64,000 nt of DNA from Pelomonas sp937871895 (GCF_046348265.1 NZ_JAXMEO010000007.1), one strand, 5' to 3'. Counted from the first letter of the stretch, positions 45,588 through 55,485 are shown. The notes: generated from the letters alone by a model not told the origin. Program-made: numbers and translations.

Positions 45588-45752
45588 TCATCCTCTCTTG
45601 CAGGCAGCGGCCAGCAGGCGGGCGCGCAGGATGGTGCTGCGGTGCTCGGCATAGACCTGGGGCCAGACGATGACCTGGGTGGTGCCGGCTTCGTCTTCGA
45701 GGCCGATGAAGAGGGTGCCTTTGGCGGTTTGCGGCTTTTGGCGGACGGTGCG
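45588..45752 (-). pseudogene. dnaE2: Relic of error-prone DNA polymerase DnaE2, C-terminal OB-fold
   Basis: About 50 codons translate as VRQKPQTAKGTLFIGLEDEA followed by TTQVIVWPQVYAEHRST. This matches the nucleic-acid-binding OB-fold near the C-terminus of DnaE2, the translesion polymerase alpha subunit of the ImuAB/DnaE2 cassette. The roughly 1000 preceding residues are absent, and the adjacent sequence is the PaeR7I-like gene, so this is a decayed fragment. It suggests that the defence island replaced or broke an older mutagenesis cassette. Confidence 0.7.
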
Positions 45753-45757
45753 GTGAG

Positions 45758-46498
45758 CTATGTGCGCTGCCGAGCCGCTTCGCTCGCAACGTGGCCGGCC
45801 AAGGTACTCAGGAAGTTGCCAAGGCCTGTTGGTGCTGACAGCTCGCGGTAGGCCCCGGTCTTCTTTGCCGTGGCGGGTGTGGCGAGCACGCAGGCGGACG
45901 TGTAGAGCTGCTCTTTCACGAGCTTTTGGCAAAGCAACTCGTAGCGGTCGAGGTAGGAGGCCCCCTGGAACTCAGAGAAGACGGGGAAATGCGGGGATTC
46001 GTTTCGCACCGGAGTCGTGGAACCCGGCGCGTCCTCCACCACCATCAGCCAGCCGAGGAAGGGCTTTGGCGAGTCGCCCAGCCCACCTTCCCGGTAGGCG
46101 GTCCACAGGCACTGCGCGGTGCCGATCGCTTCTTCGGTGCGGTTGTTGTAGTTGTTGCCAAAGCTGCCGACCTGTGACTTGAACTCCAAGGCGGCGATGA
46201 GGCGCTGGTTGTTCATGATCAGCAGATCCCACTGCTTGGTCGGGCGAAAGTAGCCTGGCAGAACGACCAAGCCCTTCTTCTGCTGAATGCTGGCCTTGGG
46301 CAGGCCGTTGGCGTACACGATGTCTGAGATGAGGTCGATGAAGCCGTTCAGGTTCTTGCCGCTGGTGACGGCGCCACGAGTCCCGGCATCGAGTTTCTGG
46401 CGTGTGGCCTGAGCCGAAAGAGAGGCCTGACGGCTGCCCCAGAAGGTCTTGATGGCACGCCGCGTGGCCGCTTCATAGTCACCGAGGTTCAGGCTCAT
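45758..46498 (-). CDS. PaeR7I/XhoI-like type II restriction endonuclease
   Basis: A 246-residue endonuclease, the same length as PaeR7I, of the XhoI family, which cuts C^TCGAG. It starts MSLNLGDYEAATRRAIKTFW. The likely catalytic core is WDLLIMNNQRLIAALEFKSQ (D..ExK nuclease motif), with VGSFGNNYNNRTEEAIGTA following. The ATG overlaps the methyltransferase stop by 4 bp, giving methylase-then-nuclease order on one transcript. Recognition of CTCGAG is inferred from the family. Confidence 0.88.
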   Translation of the reverse strand: MSLNLGDYEAATRRAIKTFWGSRQASLSAQATRQKLDAGTRGAVTSGKNLNGFIDLISDIVYANGLPKASIQQKKGLVVLPGYFRPTKQWDLLIMNNQRLIAALEFKSQVGSFGNNYNNRTEEAIGTAQCLWTAYREGGLGDSPKPFLGWLMVVEDAPGSTTPVRNESPHFPVFSEFQGASYLDRYELLCQKLVKEQLYTSACVLATPATAKKTGAYRELSAPTGLGNFLSTLAGHVASEAARQRT

Positions 46499-48231
46499 GC
46501 GTTGACTGGTTCGGGTTTGATGGCTTGGTGCATGGCTTGCAGCTCATCCGGGCTCAAGCGGTACAGCGCGGCCGCATGCGCATTGCACGCGGCCAGATCA
46601 CCCGTCAGGGCGGCCTCACGCAGTGAGGCTCGCAGCGCTGCGGACACGGTCTCCCATCTTGGCAAGCGCAGGCGACGCAGGTACTGGGCCTGGAATCGCA
46701 GGAAGCCACCCCGCATCTTGGTGGAGTAGCTCGCGATGAAGAAGCGGGTCAGATCCGAGCGCAGTACGGCTTGCAAAGCAAGGAGGTCCCAGGCTTGGCT
46801 GGTCACGTGGTAGAGGTTGTGATGTGGGTAGAGATCGCCCGGTTCGTACACCACGTCTGCCTGTCCGGCGATGTCGGGGATCAGCAGCTTAGGTTGCTGG
46901 GCCAGCGCGGGGGTGATGCGGTCGATGGTGCGGTACCAGCGATTGGGGTCCCGCTTGGCCACGTGCCTGGCCGCAATGCGCTCACGGTGAGTGGCCAAAT
47001 GCTTGGCAAGGCGTGGGTAGTCACCAAGGTCCACGAGTGCGCCGCTGTCGGTGAAGGGGTTGATGACGCCCTTGCCTTGCCATTGCAAGCGCCCGCCGCT
47101 GAGGTCGCGTCGGGTTGCCAGGCGGAGCTTTCGGCACGGTTCGACATCCAGAGACTCGAAGTCAGCAATGAAGGCGCTGTCAGCGCCGGTGGCAACCCCA
47201 ATGCCGACCTTGCAGCCAGCCTCTTCGAGTGTTGGGAAGTCCTGCTCGATGCGATGCAGCAGGTCCCTCGCTGTACTGGCATGCAATAGCCAGGGGTCGT
47301 CCAAGTGGCCCACGCGTTCGATGCGATGCACGCTTGGCGGCAGGGGCTCGGCGCGGCCAGTCAGCGCATCTGCCAGCGCTCGCAAATGTTCCGTGTCCAA
47401 CCTCGGGTTCGCGGCAACGAGGGTCGGTGCTGGTGGTGCCTTGGCGATGAGCGTGATGGCGGGGTAGGCCGTCACCTCGCTGTGGAAGGCGGGCGTGTCG
47501 ACCATGTCGACCACGGCACGCAGGTGGAAGGCCTTGGCAATCAGGGCGCGCAGCGGGCCGCCGTAGCGGTTCTTGGTCCATCGGTCAGCGCAGATGAAGC
47601 CCATTTGGCCGCCGTCGCTCAAAAGTTGCAATGAGCGCTCGATGAAAGGGATGTAGAGATCGGCGCGGTCAAACAGGGTGGCGTAGCGGCGGCGGTACTC
47701 GCGCAGCAGAGCTTCAGGCACCAGCTCCTGGCGAACGTAGGGCGGATTCCCGACGACGCAATCAAAGTGGCTGGGGAGCGACGTGAGCAGAAAGTCCCCT
47801 TGAATGAGCCACAGCCCACACAAGCGGTTGGCCTCTGCTGGCTCGAAGCCTGCGCCGAGTAGTTGCTCTTGAACCTTGCTGCGTGTCTGGCGATAGCTGC
47901 CGTGATGCAACTCGACGGCCCGAATGCAGTTGTCCAGGTTGGGGTTTGGCGCGCCACGCTTCACGTGCCGTGCATGTGCAGCCAGCAGGCGTTCGATGGC
48001 GGGATGAAGAAAGTCCCCCGCACCAAATGAAGGTTCTAGCAGCGAAAGCTGCCAGAGCGGTCGATCCGACCGGTAGCCCACCAGATCCAGGATGAACTCG
48101 ACGACCTCTCGGCGCGTGTAGATGGCGCCGCGTGAATCTGCATCGTCGTTGCGTGCCAGCGCGTCGGCGGCTTCGGTGACGGGGCACAAACCGGGCAGGC
48201 TGGCTTGATGCATCGGGAGAGTGCTCGGCAT
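46495..48231 (-). CDS. N6-adenine DNA methyltransferase of a PaeR7I-like system
   Basis: A 578-residue methyltransferase of the Eco57I/TaqI-like N6-adenine type. It has AIYTRREVVEFILDLVGY, the SAM-binding motif EPSFGAGDFL and catalytic NPPYVRQE (about residue 170), plus a C-terminal target-recognition region. It should protect CTCGAG sites from the partner nuclease. The ATG at 48231 is preceded by AAGGA; the longer open frame upstream enters the CRISPR array and is rejected. The start lies 25 bp past the last array repeat on the same strand. Confidence 0.9.
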   Translation of the reverse strand: MPSTLPMHQASLPGLCPVTEAADALARNDDADSRGAIYTRREVVEFILDLVGYRSDRPLWQLSLLEPSFGAGDFLHPAIERLLAAHARHVKRGAPNPNLDNCIRAVELHHGSYRQTRSKVQEQLLGAGFEPAEANRLCGLWLIQGDFLLTSLPSHFDCVVGNPPYVRQELVPEALLREYRRRYATLFDRADLYIPFIERSLQLLSDGGQMGFICADRWTKNRYGGPLRALIAKAFHLRAVVDMVDTPAFHSEVTAYPAITLIAKAPPAPTLVAANPRLDTEHLRALADALTGRAEPLPPSVHRIERVGHLDDPWLLHASTARDLLHRIEQDFPTLEEAGCKVGIGVATGADSAFIADFESLDVEPCRKLRLATRRDLSGGRLQWQGKGVINPFTDSGALVDLGDYPRLAKHLATHRERIAARHVAKRDPNRWYRTIDRITPALAQQPKLLIPDIAGQADVVYEPGDLYPHHNLYHVTSQAWDLLALQAVLRSDLTRFFIASYSTKMRGGFLRFQAQYLRRLRLPRWETVSAALRASLREAALTGDLAACNAHAAALYRLSPDELQAMHQAIKPEPVNA

Positions 48232-48256
48232 GAAGGATCCTTGGGCGTGTGTATTG

Positions 48257-51200
48257 TGGTAAATCCGCGCCTGCCGGTGAAGGCGGGAGGTGCCCCGCCA
48301 CGTACATGCAGCCAACTACACAGGAGTTTCAATCCGCGCCCGCCGGTGAAGGCGGGCGGTGCAACGACGCTGCGCGGGTGGCGACCGAAACAGCTGAATC
48401 CGCGCCCGCCGGTGAAGGCGGGCGGTGCACCACCGGCCGCCCCAGTAGCTGGAGCCATGAAGGTTTCAATCCGCGCCCGCCGGTGAAGGCGGGCGGTGCT
48501 GTTCGCACTAGCCCACTTCTTGGCATCGCTCTTGTTTCAATCCGCGCCCGCCGGTGAAGGCGGGCGGTGCCGGCCGCGAGCTGCATGCTGGCCGCGCTGA
48601 CTGGCGTTTCAATCCGCGCCCGCCGGTGAAGGCGGGCGGTGCACCGAGGGGCCATCTTTTCCGCCCTCGTCGATCTGTTTCAATCCGCGCCCGCCGGTGA
48701 AGGCGGGCGGTGCGCTTCGCTCCAAAGCGCAAGCAAAGCCCAAACCTGTTTCAATCCGCGCCCGCCGGTGAAGGCGGGCGGTGCAGCCCATACACCGACG
48801 CTGCCCATGTTGAGTACATGTTTCAATCCGCGCCCGCCGGTGAAGGCGGGCGGTGCGAGGCATACACCGGTCAGGAGAGCCTTGTTGTTGTTTCAATCCG
48901 CGCCCGCCGGTGAAGGCGGGCGGTGCCCAACAACCTCGCCACGCTGACAGCATGGGACGCGTTTCAATCCGCGCCCGCCGGTGAAGGCGGGCGGTGCTTC
49001 GTTTTGTTGATGGTGCGGCGTGGAGAGCCGTTTCAATCGCGCCCGCCGGTGAAGGCGGGCGGTGCGTTCGTGGGCGACGCGCTGCTCGCGGACACGACGG
49101 TTTCAATCCGCGCCCGCCGGTGAAGGCGGGCGGTGCTATCAGCAGCGGCCGCTCGCAGCTGGCACGACCAGTTTCAATCCGCGCCCGCCGGTGAAGGCGG
49201 GCGGTGCCGCCACAATGCTGGCCACCGTGACGCCGGCCAGTGTTTCAATCCGCGCCCGCCGGTGAAGGCGGGCGGTGCTTCATTGGGCGTACCGAGGCCG
49301 ACGCCTACGACCGTTTCAATCCGCGCCCGCCGGTGAAGGCGGGCGGTGCCCAGAACATCGAGACTTCGCTCTCACCCTTACTGTTTCATCCGCGCCCGCC
49401 GGTGAAGGCGGGCGGTGCAGAGGGGGTTCAGGCGTTCTGGAATCACTGGAAGGTTTCAATCCGCGCCCGCCGGTGAAGGCGGGCGGTGCATCCTCAATCG
49501 CCCGCTTGACCTCCTCTAGAGAAGTTTCAATCCGCGCCCGCCGGTGAAGGCGGGCGGTGCCTCAATAGCCGAGCGTTTGCAGCCCTGACACGACAGTTTC
49601 AATCCGCGCCCGCCGGTGAAGGCGGGCGGTGCTTCGCGACATTGGTTGCCGCTTGAGCACCCAAAGGTTTCAATCCGCGCCCGCCGGTGAAGGTGGGCGG
49701 TGCGCCGGATGGCGCGCGACAGGTTGTCGATGTAGTTGTTTCAATCCGCGCCCGCCGGTGAAGGCGGGCGGTGCCTGGCTGATGAGCTGCCGCGAGACCA
49801 ACGAGGTCGTTTCAATCCGCGCCCGCCGGTGAAGGCGGGCGGTGCAGGGGGGCCGTCAACTCAGGGGCAACACTGCCAAGTTTCAATCCGCGCCCGCCGG
49901 TGAAGGCGGGCGGTGCTGGTAGGCAGACCGAATGAATGCGCCGCCGATCAGTTTCAATCCGCGCCCGCCGGTGAAGGCGGGCGGTGCGGCGTACTGGCTG
50001 GCAAGCGGCTCGACTCCGTAGTGTTTCAATCCGCGCCCGCCGGTGAAGGCGGGCGGTGCCTTGCGAGGCCGGCCCGAGCTTCACGACCAAGCGTGTTTCA
50101 ATCCGCGCCCGCCGGTGAAGGCGGGCGGTGCTTGAGCCGAAGAGGAAGAGATGCGATAGGCCAGGTTTCAATCCGCGCCCGCCGGTGAAGGCGGGCGGTG
50201 CTCAGGGTTCAGTGGGTCCTTTGCTGTCTCGACTTGTTTCAATCCGCGCCCGCCGGTGAAGGCGGGCGGTGCGGAAGACGATCAACGACTACACCTCAGT
50301 TTTGAGGTTTCAATCCGCGCCCGCCGGTGAAGGCGGGCGGTGCCGGCCAATTCGTCGCGTAGCTACCTGCTGATCCAGTTTCAATCCGCGCCCGCCGGTG
50401 AAGGCGGGCGGTGCTCGACGATCACCCGCGCATCCTCAAGCCATTCAGGTTTCAATCCGCGCCCGCCGGTGAAGGCGGGCGGTGCGGCGTCATTGGCCCG
50501 GCCGTCTGCGCCAAGTTGCGTTTCAATCCGCGCCCGCCGGTGAAGGCGGGCGGTGCCTCGCCGCGCTTGGCCACGGCCACCCTGCTGGGCTGGTTTCAAT
50601 CCGCGCCCGCCGGTGAAGGCGGGCGGTGCGATGGCGAGCTTCAAGCGCCTGGCGCCCGAGCTGTTTCAATCCGCGCCCGCCGGTGAAGGCGGGCGGTGCG
50701 CCCCGCTTTTTGAGACGCTCGACGGCCTGCCCGTTTCAATCCGCGCCCGCCGGTGAAGGCGGGCGGTGCGGGCCGCTCGCAGCTCACGTGCACGGCAGAA
50801 AACGTTTCAATCCGCGCCCGCCGGTGAAGGCGGGCGGTGCGTGGCCGACGACGCGTTCCCGATCAACTTGCCAGGTTTCAATCCGCGCCCGCCGGTGAAG
50901 GCGGGCGGTGCCATAGGCGCCAGTCCCGTTGTTCACAAAATACTGGTTTCAATCCGCGCCCGCCGGTGAAGGCGGGCGGTGCCGCCGCACGCCTGCCTTT
51001 TAAACGGCGCGGTACCGAGTTTCAATCCGCGCCCGCCGGTGAAGGCGGGCGGTGCTGGCGAGGCCTACGCCTTTGCCGATGACGGCAGCGTTTCAATCCG
51101 CGCCCGCCGGTGAAGGCGGGCGGTGCCGCCGGGTGCTGGCCGGCACGCTGCAGGTCCACGAGTTTCAATCCGCGCCCGCCGGTGAAGGCGGGCGGTGCCT

Positions 51201-53175
51201 ATGACGACCCGACGAAATCTCCGAGACAACGTGTTTCAATCCGCGCCCGCCGGTGAAGGCGGGCGGTGCCGCGTTGGCTCATTTCGCGCCACCTATACGA
51301 AAAGCTTCAATCCGCGCCCGCCGGTGAAGGCGGGCGGTGCTGCTGTGCGGGCTTTTGATTGCGGGGGCGCTGTGTTTTCAATCCGCGCCCGCCGGTGAAG
51401 GCGGGCGGTGCGGGCCACGGCTTGCCGGGGACGCGGCTGCTCCACGCGTTTCAATCCGCGCCCGCCGGTGAAGGCGGGCGGTGCCTTGAAGATCAGCCAG
51501 CGGAGCGGTGCACTCGTGTTTCAATCCGCGCCCGCCGGTGAAGGCGGGCGGTGCACTTCTCGGCCGATGAACTGAACCGCCCACATGGTGTTTCAATCCG
51601 CGCCCGCCGGTGAAGGCGGGCGGTGCGGGTCGATGTTGAGCGGTGCGATTGGTACAACCCGTTTCAATCCGCGCCCGCCGGTGAAGGCGGGCGGTGCTCT
51701 TGAGGTCGATGTCGAACCATTCATAGATGGTTTCAATCCGCGCCCGCCGGTGAAGGCGGGGGCGGTGCATGGAGACATCTTCCTCTGCGCTGACGGTGGC
51801 CAGATGTTTCAATCCGCGCCCGCCGGTGAAGGCGGGCGGTGCCCGCCAGCAGAGAAGGTCTCGCGGACTCGTGCAGTTTCAATCCGCGCGCCCGCCGGTG
51901 AAGGCGGCGGGCGGTGCCAAGATCGAGTTCGCTCACGAAAGCGCCTGCGGGAAGTTTCAATCCGCGCCCGCCGGTGAAGGCGGGCGGTGCCTCCAGTGGA
52001 CCGCTGTGTTGCTGTCCATGGGTTGTTTCAATCCGCGCCCGCCGGTGAAGGCGGGCGGTGCGCGCGCCCGAGGCGGCGGCAGCTTGGCTTGTTTCAACGT
52101 GCCCGCCGGTAGAGGCGGGCGGTCCATCAGCTCGTTCGGGTCAGCGCGCACGATGGCCAGGGACAGTCCGCGCCCGCCGAGCGGGCGGGCGGTGCTACGG
52201 CCCATGGGGAGGCGTCATGGTGCCAATCTGTTTCATCCGCGCCCGCCGGTGAAGGCGATGACGCATCAACCTCCCAGTCAATCGCGGGGGCATCCGGGCC
52301 GTTCAATCCGCGCGCCCGCCGGTGAAGGCGGGCGGTGCGCCTCGGCGAGCCTTGGTGAGCGGGTTCGAGCTGCTCCTGTTTCAATCCGCGCCCGCCGGTG
52401 AAGGCGGGCGGTGCGGCGGCAAATGACTTGCGCGTAGGCTCCGACTGGTTTCAATCCGCGCCCGCCGGTGAAGGCGGGCGGTGCCGTCCTGCGCAGAAGC
52501 CGCCGAGCATGTTTCAATCGCGCCCGCCGGTGAAGGCGGGCGGTTGCCTTCGCTCCAAAGCGCAAGCAAAGCCCAAACCCGTTTCAATCCGCGCCCGCCG
52601 GTGAAGGCGGCGGTGCCCAATCATCGGCGCGGCGTTGGATAGGCGCGAGTGTTCGATCCGCGCCCGCCGGTGAGCGGGCGGTGCTGCCGATCGCGCGGGA
52701 TAGGTTGTCGATGAAGGTTCGTCCGCGCCCGCCGGTAGGCGGGCGGTGCTCGACGAGCTGCTGGAGGCGTGCCAGGTCATGCGGTTTCAATCCGCGCCCG
52801 CCGGTGAAGGCGGGCGGTGCTGCTGTTCATCTTGTAGCCACGCCCCTCTTCGGGGTTTCAATCCGCGCCCGCCGGTGAAGGCGGGCGGTGCATCGCGCTG
52901 CCGTCGTGGGTCGCCCTCAACCAGTTTCAATCCCGCCCGCCGGTGAAGGCGGGCGGTACTATAGCCATATCCGCGCCGTGCGGGCGAGCTTTGCGCAATC
53001 CGCGCCCGCCGGTGAAGGCGGGCGGTACAATAGACCAGCGAGCCGGTGCCGTCCACAGCCTCAGGAGGTTTCAATCCGCGCCCGCCGGTGAAGGCGGGCG
53101 GTGCAGCAAACCTGGCGACGCTGTACGGCTTCATCAAGGTTTCAATCCGCGCCCGCCGGTGAAGGCGGGCGGTGC
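48257..53175 (-). CRISPR. Type I-C CRISPR array, about 70 repeats
   Basis: I counted 70 repeats (some degenerate) and 69 spacers. The consensus is 37 bp; on the minus strand it starts GCACCGCCCGCC and ends GGCGCGGATTGAAAC, the type I-C 3' end, so the array is transcribed leftward. An 8-bp stem (CGCCCGCC/GGCGGGCG) has a 6-nt loop. Spacers are mostly 33-36 bp. The leader-distal repeat (48257-48293) is degenerate as expected; indels also cluster at 51730-53030 near the leader. Spacers 48714-48747 and 52548-52580 are near-identical. Cas6 is absent and Cas5c should process the transcript. Confidence 0.98.
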
Positions 53176-53365
53176 GCCGGCCGCGTAAGCGGTTGATGGC
53201 GCACGGCAATTTTGGCCTGAAGCGCGAACCTCAGGAGTCGAGAGCCTGGGCGAGGCTTTGTGGTGGTGCCAATGGGCCTTGCCGTGCGGCCGCCACATGG
53301 CATGCGCAGGATCGCGAACCTGCGTCGGTGGCGACAGGCACTTGGGGTTCGCGCGGCGCGGTGCC
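53176..53365 (-). promoter_or_regulatory. CRISPR leader between cas2 and the array
   Basis: About 190 bp between the cas2 stop and the first (leader-proximal) repeat, with no gene. By position it should hold the array promoter and the sequence used for spacer integration. An AT-richer patch (CAAAATTG on the minus strand near 53210) could contribute to the promoter. Two copies of CGCGAACCT (near 53225 and 53315) form a direct repeat of unknown role. Confidence 0.75.
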
Positions 53366-53656
53366 TCACAGGATGAGCGGCGCCTCGAAGTCCACGGCCT
53401 TGAAGCGGCCGAACTCGCGCACCTCGGTGCCTCGGGTGTCGGGCAAGCGGTAGAGGCGCAGGCAGTCTTGGGTCTCGTCGATCTCGGCGCGCAGCTTGCG
53501 TTCCAGCTCTTCCATGTGTGCGAGGTCGATCTGGCACTCGAAGACGGACTTTTGCACGCGCTGGCCGGTGGCCTCGCAGAGTTTGGCGACGCGGCGTAGA
53601 CGGCGGCGGCCGGCCTTGGTTTCGGTGTTCACGTCGTAGCAGACGAGCACAAGCAT
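53366..53656 (-). CDS. cas2: CRISPR-associated endonuclease-like Cas2
   Basis: A 96-residue Cas2, the structural dimer of the Cas1-Cas2 spacer integrase. It opens MLVLVCYDVNTETKAGRRRL with the usual strand and Asp, and has RVQKSVFECQIDLAHMEELE, characteristic of type I-C Cas2. The ATG at 53656 lies 7 bp after the cas1 stop. It is the last cas gene, adjacent to the leader. Confidence 0.95.
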   Translation of the reverse strand: MLVLVCYDVNTETKAGRRRLRRVAKLCEATGQRVQKSVFECQIDLAHMEELERKLRAEIDETQDCLRLYRLPDTRGTEVREFGRFKAVDFEAPLIL

Positions 53657-53663
53657 GGCCGCC

Positions 53664-54713
53664 TCACTTGATGAGAAAGGGCAGGTAGGCGGCGGGCTGG
53701 CCGTCGGCATCGGGCTCGCCGCGTATGGCGCGGGCAAGCAGGCGGGCCTGGATCAGTGGGATCAAGCCGAGAGCTACAGGCTCCGCCAGCAGTGGGTGTT
53801 GCAATGCCTCCTGCTTGCGCTCTTGAAAGGCAACAAGCACGGCCTTGCGGGCGTCGGGTTTGAGGCTGACGGCGCCGCCCTCGCGCGCGATGAAGTCGTC
53901 GGCTCGCAGCTGCTGGCGGTTGATGAGCGTCAGCGCGAGTCGCTCAGCCTGGGGCCGGAACTCTTCCATCAAGTCGAGCGCCAAGGCGGCGCGGCCTGGG
54001 CGCAGGGCGTGCAGGAAGCCAACTTGCGGGTCGAGTCCGACCGCTTCGAGTCCGCTGCGGCAGTCGTTCATCCAGAGGCTGTAAAGGAAGGAGAGCAGGG
54101 CGTTGAGCCGGTCTCGCGGCGGTCGGCGGCTGCGGCCGTCGTTCAGGTGGAAGTGCTCGCGCGCGTCGGGGCGCACCAGCAGGCTCAGCCCGATGAAGTG
54201 TTGGCGAGCGGCTTCGCCCTCGGTGCCGCGCAGGGTGTCCAGGTCGGCGCAGTCGGGCAGCGCCCGCAGGCTGGCGGCCAGATTCTGGGCCTGGCGGGTG
54301 AGCTGCCGGGCGTCGTCTTCGCTCTTGGCCTCGCGGGCGCCGCGCAGCAGCAGGCTGCGGGCATTACGCACCTTGCCGGCCACAAAGCTGCGCGCCAGGC
54401 AGAGCGTGCGCGTTGCGTCGAGGCTGGCATGGTGCTGGGCACGGCGCAGCAGCACATTGCCGGCCGTCGGGCCTTCGAGCCGTGCCTGGAAGCGGCCGTG
54501 GTCGTCCAGCAGCACCAATGCAATGCCTTGCGCCGCGAGGCCGTGCATCAGCGGTGTGGAGAGCTGGATGGGGCCAAAGCAGACGACGCTGTTCAAGTGG
54601 TGCAGGGGCACGCGCAACTTCAGCTCGTGGTCGTGTTCGATGGCGAGGGTCTGGTTCTCCAGCCGCAGATAGCTCTCGGGCGTGGTGAGGTAGAGGGTGT
54701 TGAGCAGGTGCAT
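53664..54713 (-). CDS. cas1: CRISPR integrase Cas1
   Basis: A 349-residue Cas1, the metal-dependent integrase for new spacers. The N-terminal beta domain (MHLLNTLYLTTPESYLRLEN, HHLNSVVCFGPIQLSTPLM) is followed by the catalytic alpha domain. The conserved Glu in GTEGEAARQHF, His in GLDPQVGFLH and acidic LDLMEEFRP supply the metal ligands. Length is normal for type I-C. The gene starts 43 bp after cas4 and is followed by cas2. Confidence 0.97.
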   Translation of the reverse strand: MHLLNTLYLTTPESYLRLENQTLAIEHDHELKLRVPLHHLNSVVCFGPIQLSTPLMHGLAAQGIALVLLDDHGRFQARLEGPTAGNVLLRRAQHHASLDATRTLCLARSFVAGKVRNARSLLLRGAREAKSEDDARQLTRQAQNLAASLRALPDCADLDTLRGTEGEAARQHFIGLSLLVRPDAREHFHLNDGRSRRPPRDRLNALLSFLYSLWMNDCRSGLEAVGLDPQVGFLHALRPGRAALALDLMEEFRPQAERLALTLINRQQLRADDFIAREGGAVSLKPDARKAVLVAFQERKQEALQHPLLAEPVALGLIPLIQARLLARAIRGEPDADGQPAAYLPFLIK

Positions 54714-54756
54714 GGTGGCCGCCTCAAGGGTGCTTCAGGGGTGCATCACGGGTGCT

Positions 54757-55404
54757 TCACAACAGCGCATCGGGGTCGAAGAGGGCGGCGCGCGCCTGCT
54801 GCAGGGCGCTCGACGCGGCGGCCTCGGGCTGGCAACGCTCGCGCAGCGAGCAGCCCTTGCAGCGCTGCCGTGCCGGCTCACCCTGGAGCGGCGGCGGCAA
54901 GCGCTCGGTCGCGAGCATGGAGCGCACGGCAGCGGTGGCCTCCCGCACACGCTGGCGCAAGGCGGTGTCGATGGCCACCGCGCGGCGGCGCTTGGACGAG
55001 GCGTAGAACAGCGCGCCCTCGGGCACGGCCCGTTGGGTCATGGCCTCCAGGCACAGGGCCTGGGCGGCCAACTGCAGCTCATCGCAAGCGGCAATCTCAG
55101 CAGCCTTGTTGCGCGAGCCCTGCTTGTACTCAACCGGGCAGGGCGTGCCGCCCGCGTCGAACTCGACCGTGTCGGCCTTGCCGATCAGCCCCAGCTCGTC
55201 GTGCCACAGCGGCAGCGCACGCTCGACCCGCCGGCCATGCTCTTGCCGCTGCTCGGGCTGGTCCACCTTGGCGTGCAGCGCATTGCCGCGCAGGGTGTGC
55301 AGGTTGTCGTCAAAGGCTTGCTCCAGGTGGATCAGCGCACACTGGCGTGGGCAGTAGGCCCAGTGCTGGAGGGCGGAGAGGGGGATGGCAAGGGACTCGT
55401 CCAT
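54757..55404 (-). CDS. cas4: CRISPR-associated exonuclease Cas4
   Basis: A 215-residue Cas4 that trims prespacers and sets PAM and orientation together with Cas1-Cas2. The N-terminal cysteine pair YCPRQCALIH, the RecB-type nuclease motif PVEYKQGS and the C-terminal CKGCSLRERC give the 4Fe-4S cluster and active site. The ATG at 55404 was chosen because the family sequence begins within 10 residues. The gene is separated from cas7 by a toxin-antitoxin pair on the other strand, so cas4-cas1-cas2 may need its own promoter in the 81-bp gap before it. Confidence 0.95.
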   Translation of the reverse strand: MDESLAIPLSALQHWAYCPRQCALIHLEQAFDDNLHTLRGNALHAKVDQPEQRQEHGRRVERALPLWHDELGLIGKADTVEFDAGGTPCPVEYKQGSRNKAAEIAACDELQLAAQALCLEAMTQRAVPEGALFYASSKRRRAVAIDTALRQRVREATAAVRSMLATERLPPPLQGEPARQRCKGCSLRERCQPEAAASSALQQARAALFDPDALL

Positions 55405-55485
55405 GAGGCTGTCCAATGAGGCCGTCCAAGCTATCGGGTGACTACACTGAGGGCCTGAAACCGGCAGCAGCGCGCGGAGATTGTC

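Noticed and set aside
45588..45932. A 114-codon minus-strand gene next to the restriction nuclease
   Set aside because: Its first half overlaps the nuclease gene out of frame; only the last 55 codons have meaning, as a dnaE2 relic.
48205..53209. Many short open frames on both strands with repeated FQSAPAGEGGRC or TARLHRRARIET peptides
   Set aside because: They are translations of the CRISPR repeat unit with spacers between, not genes.
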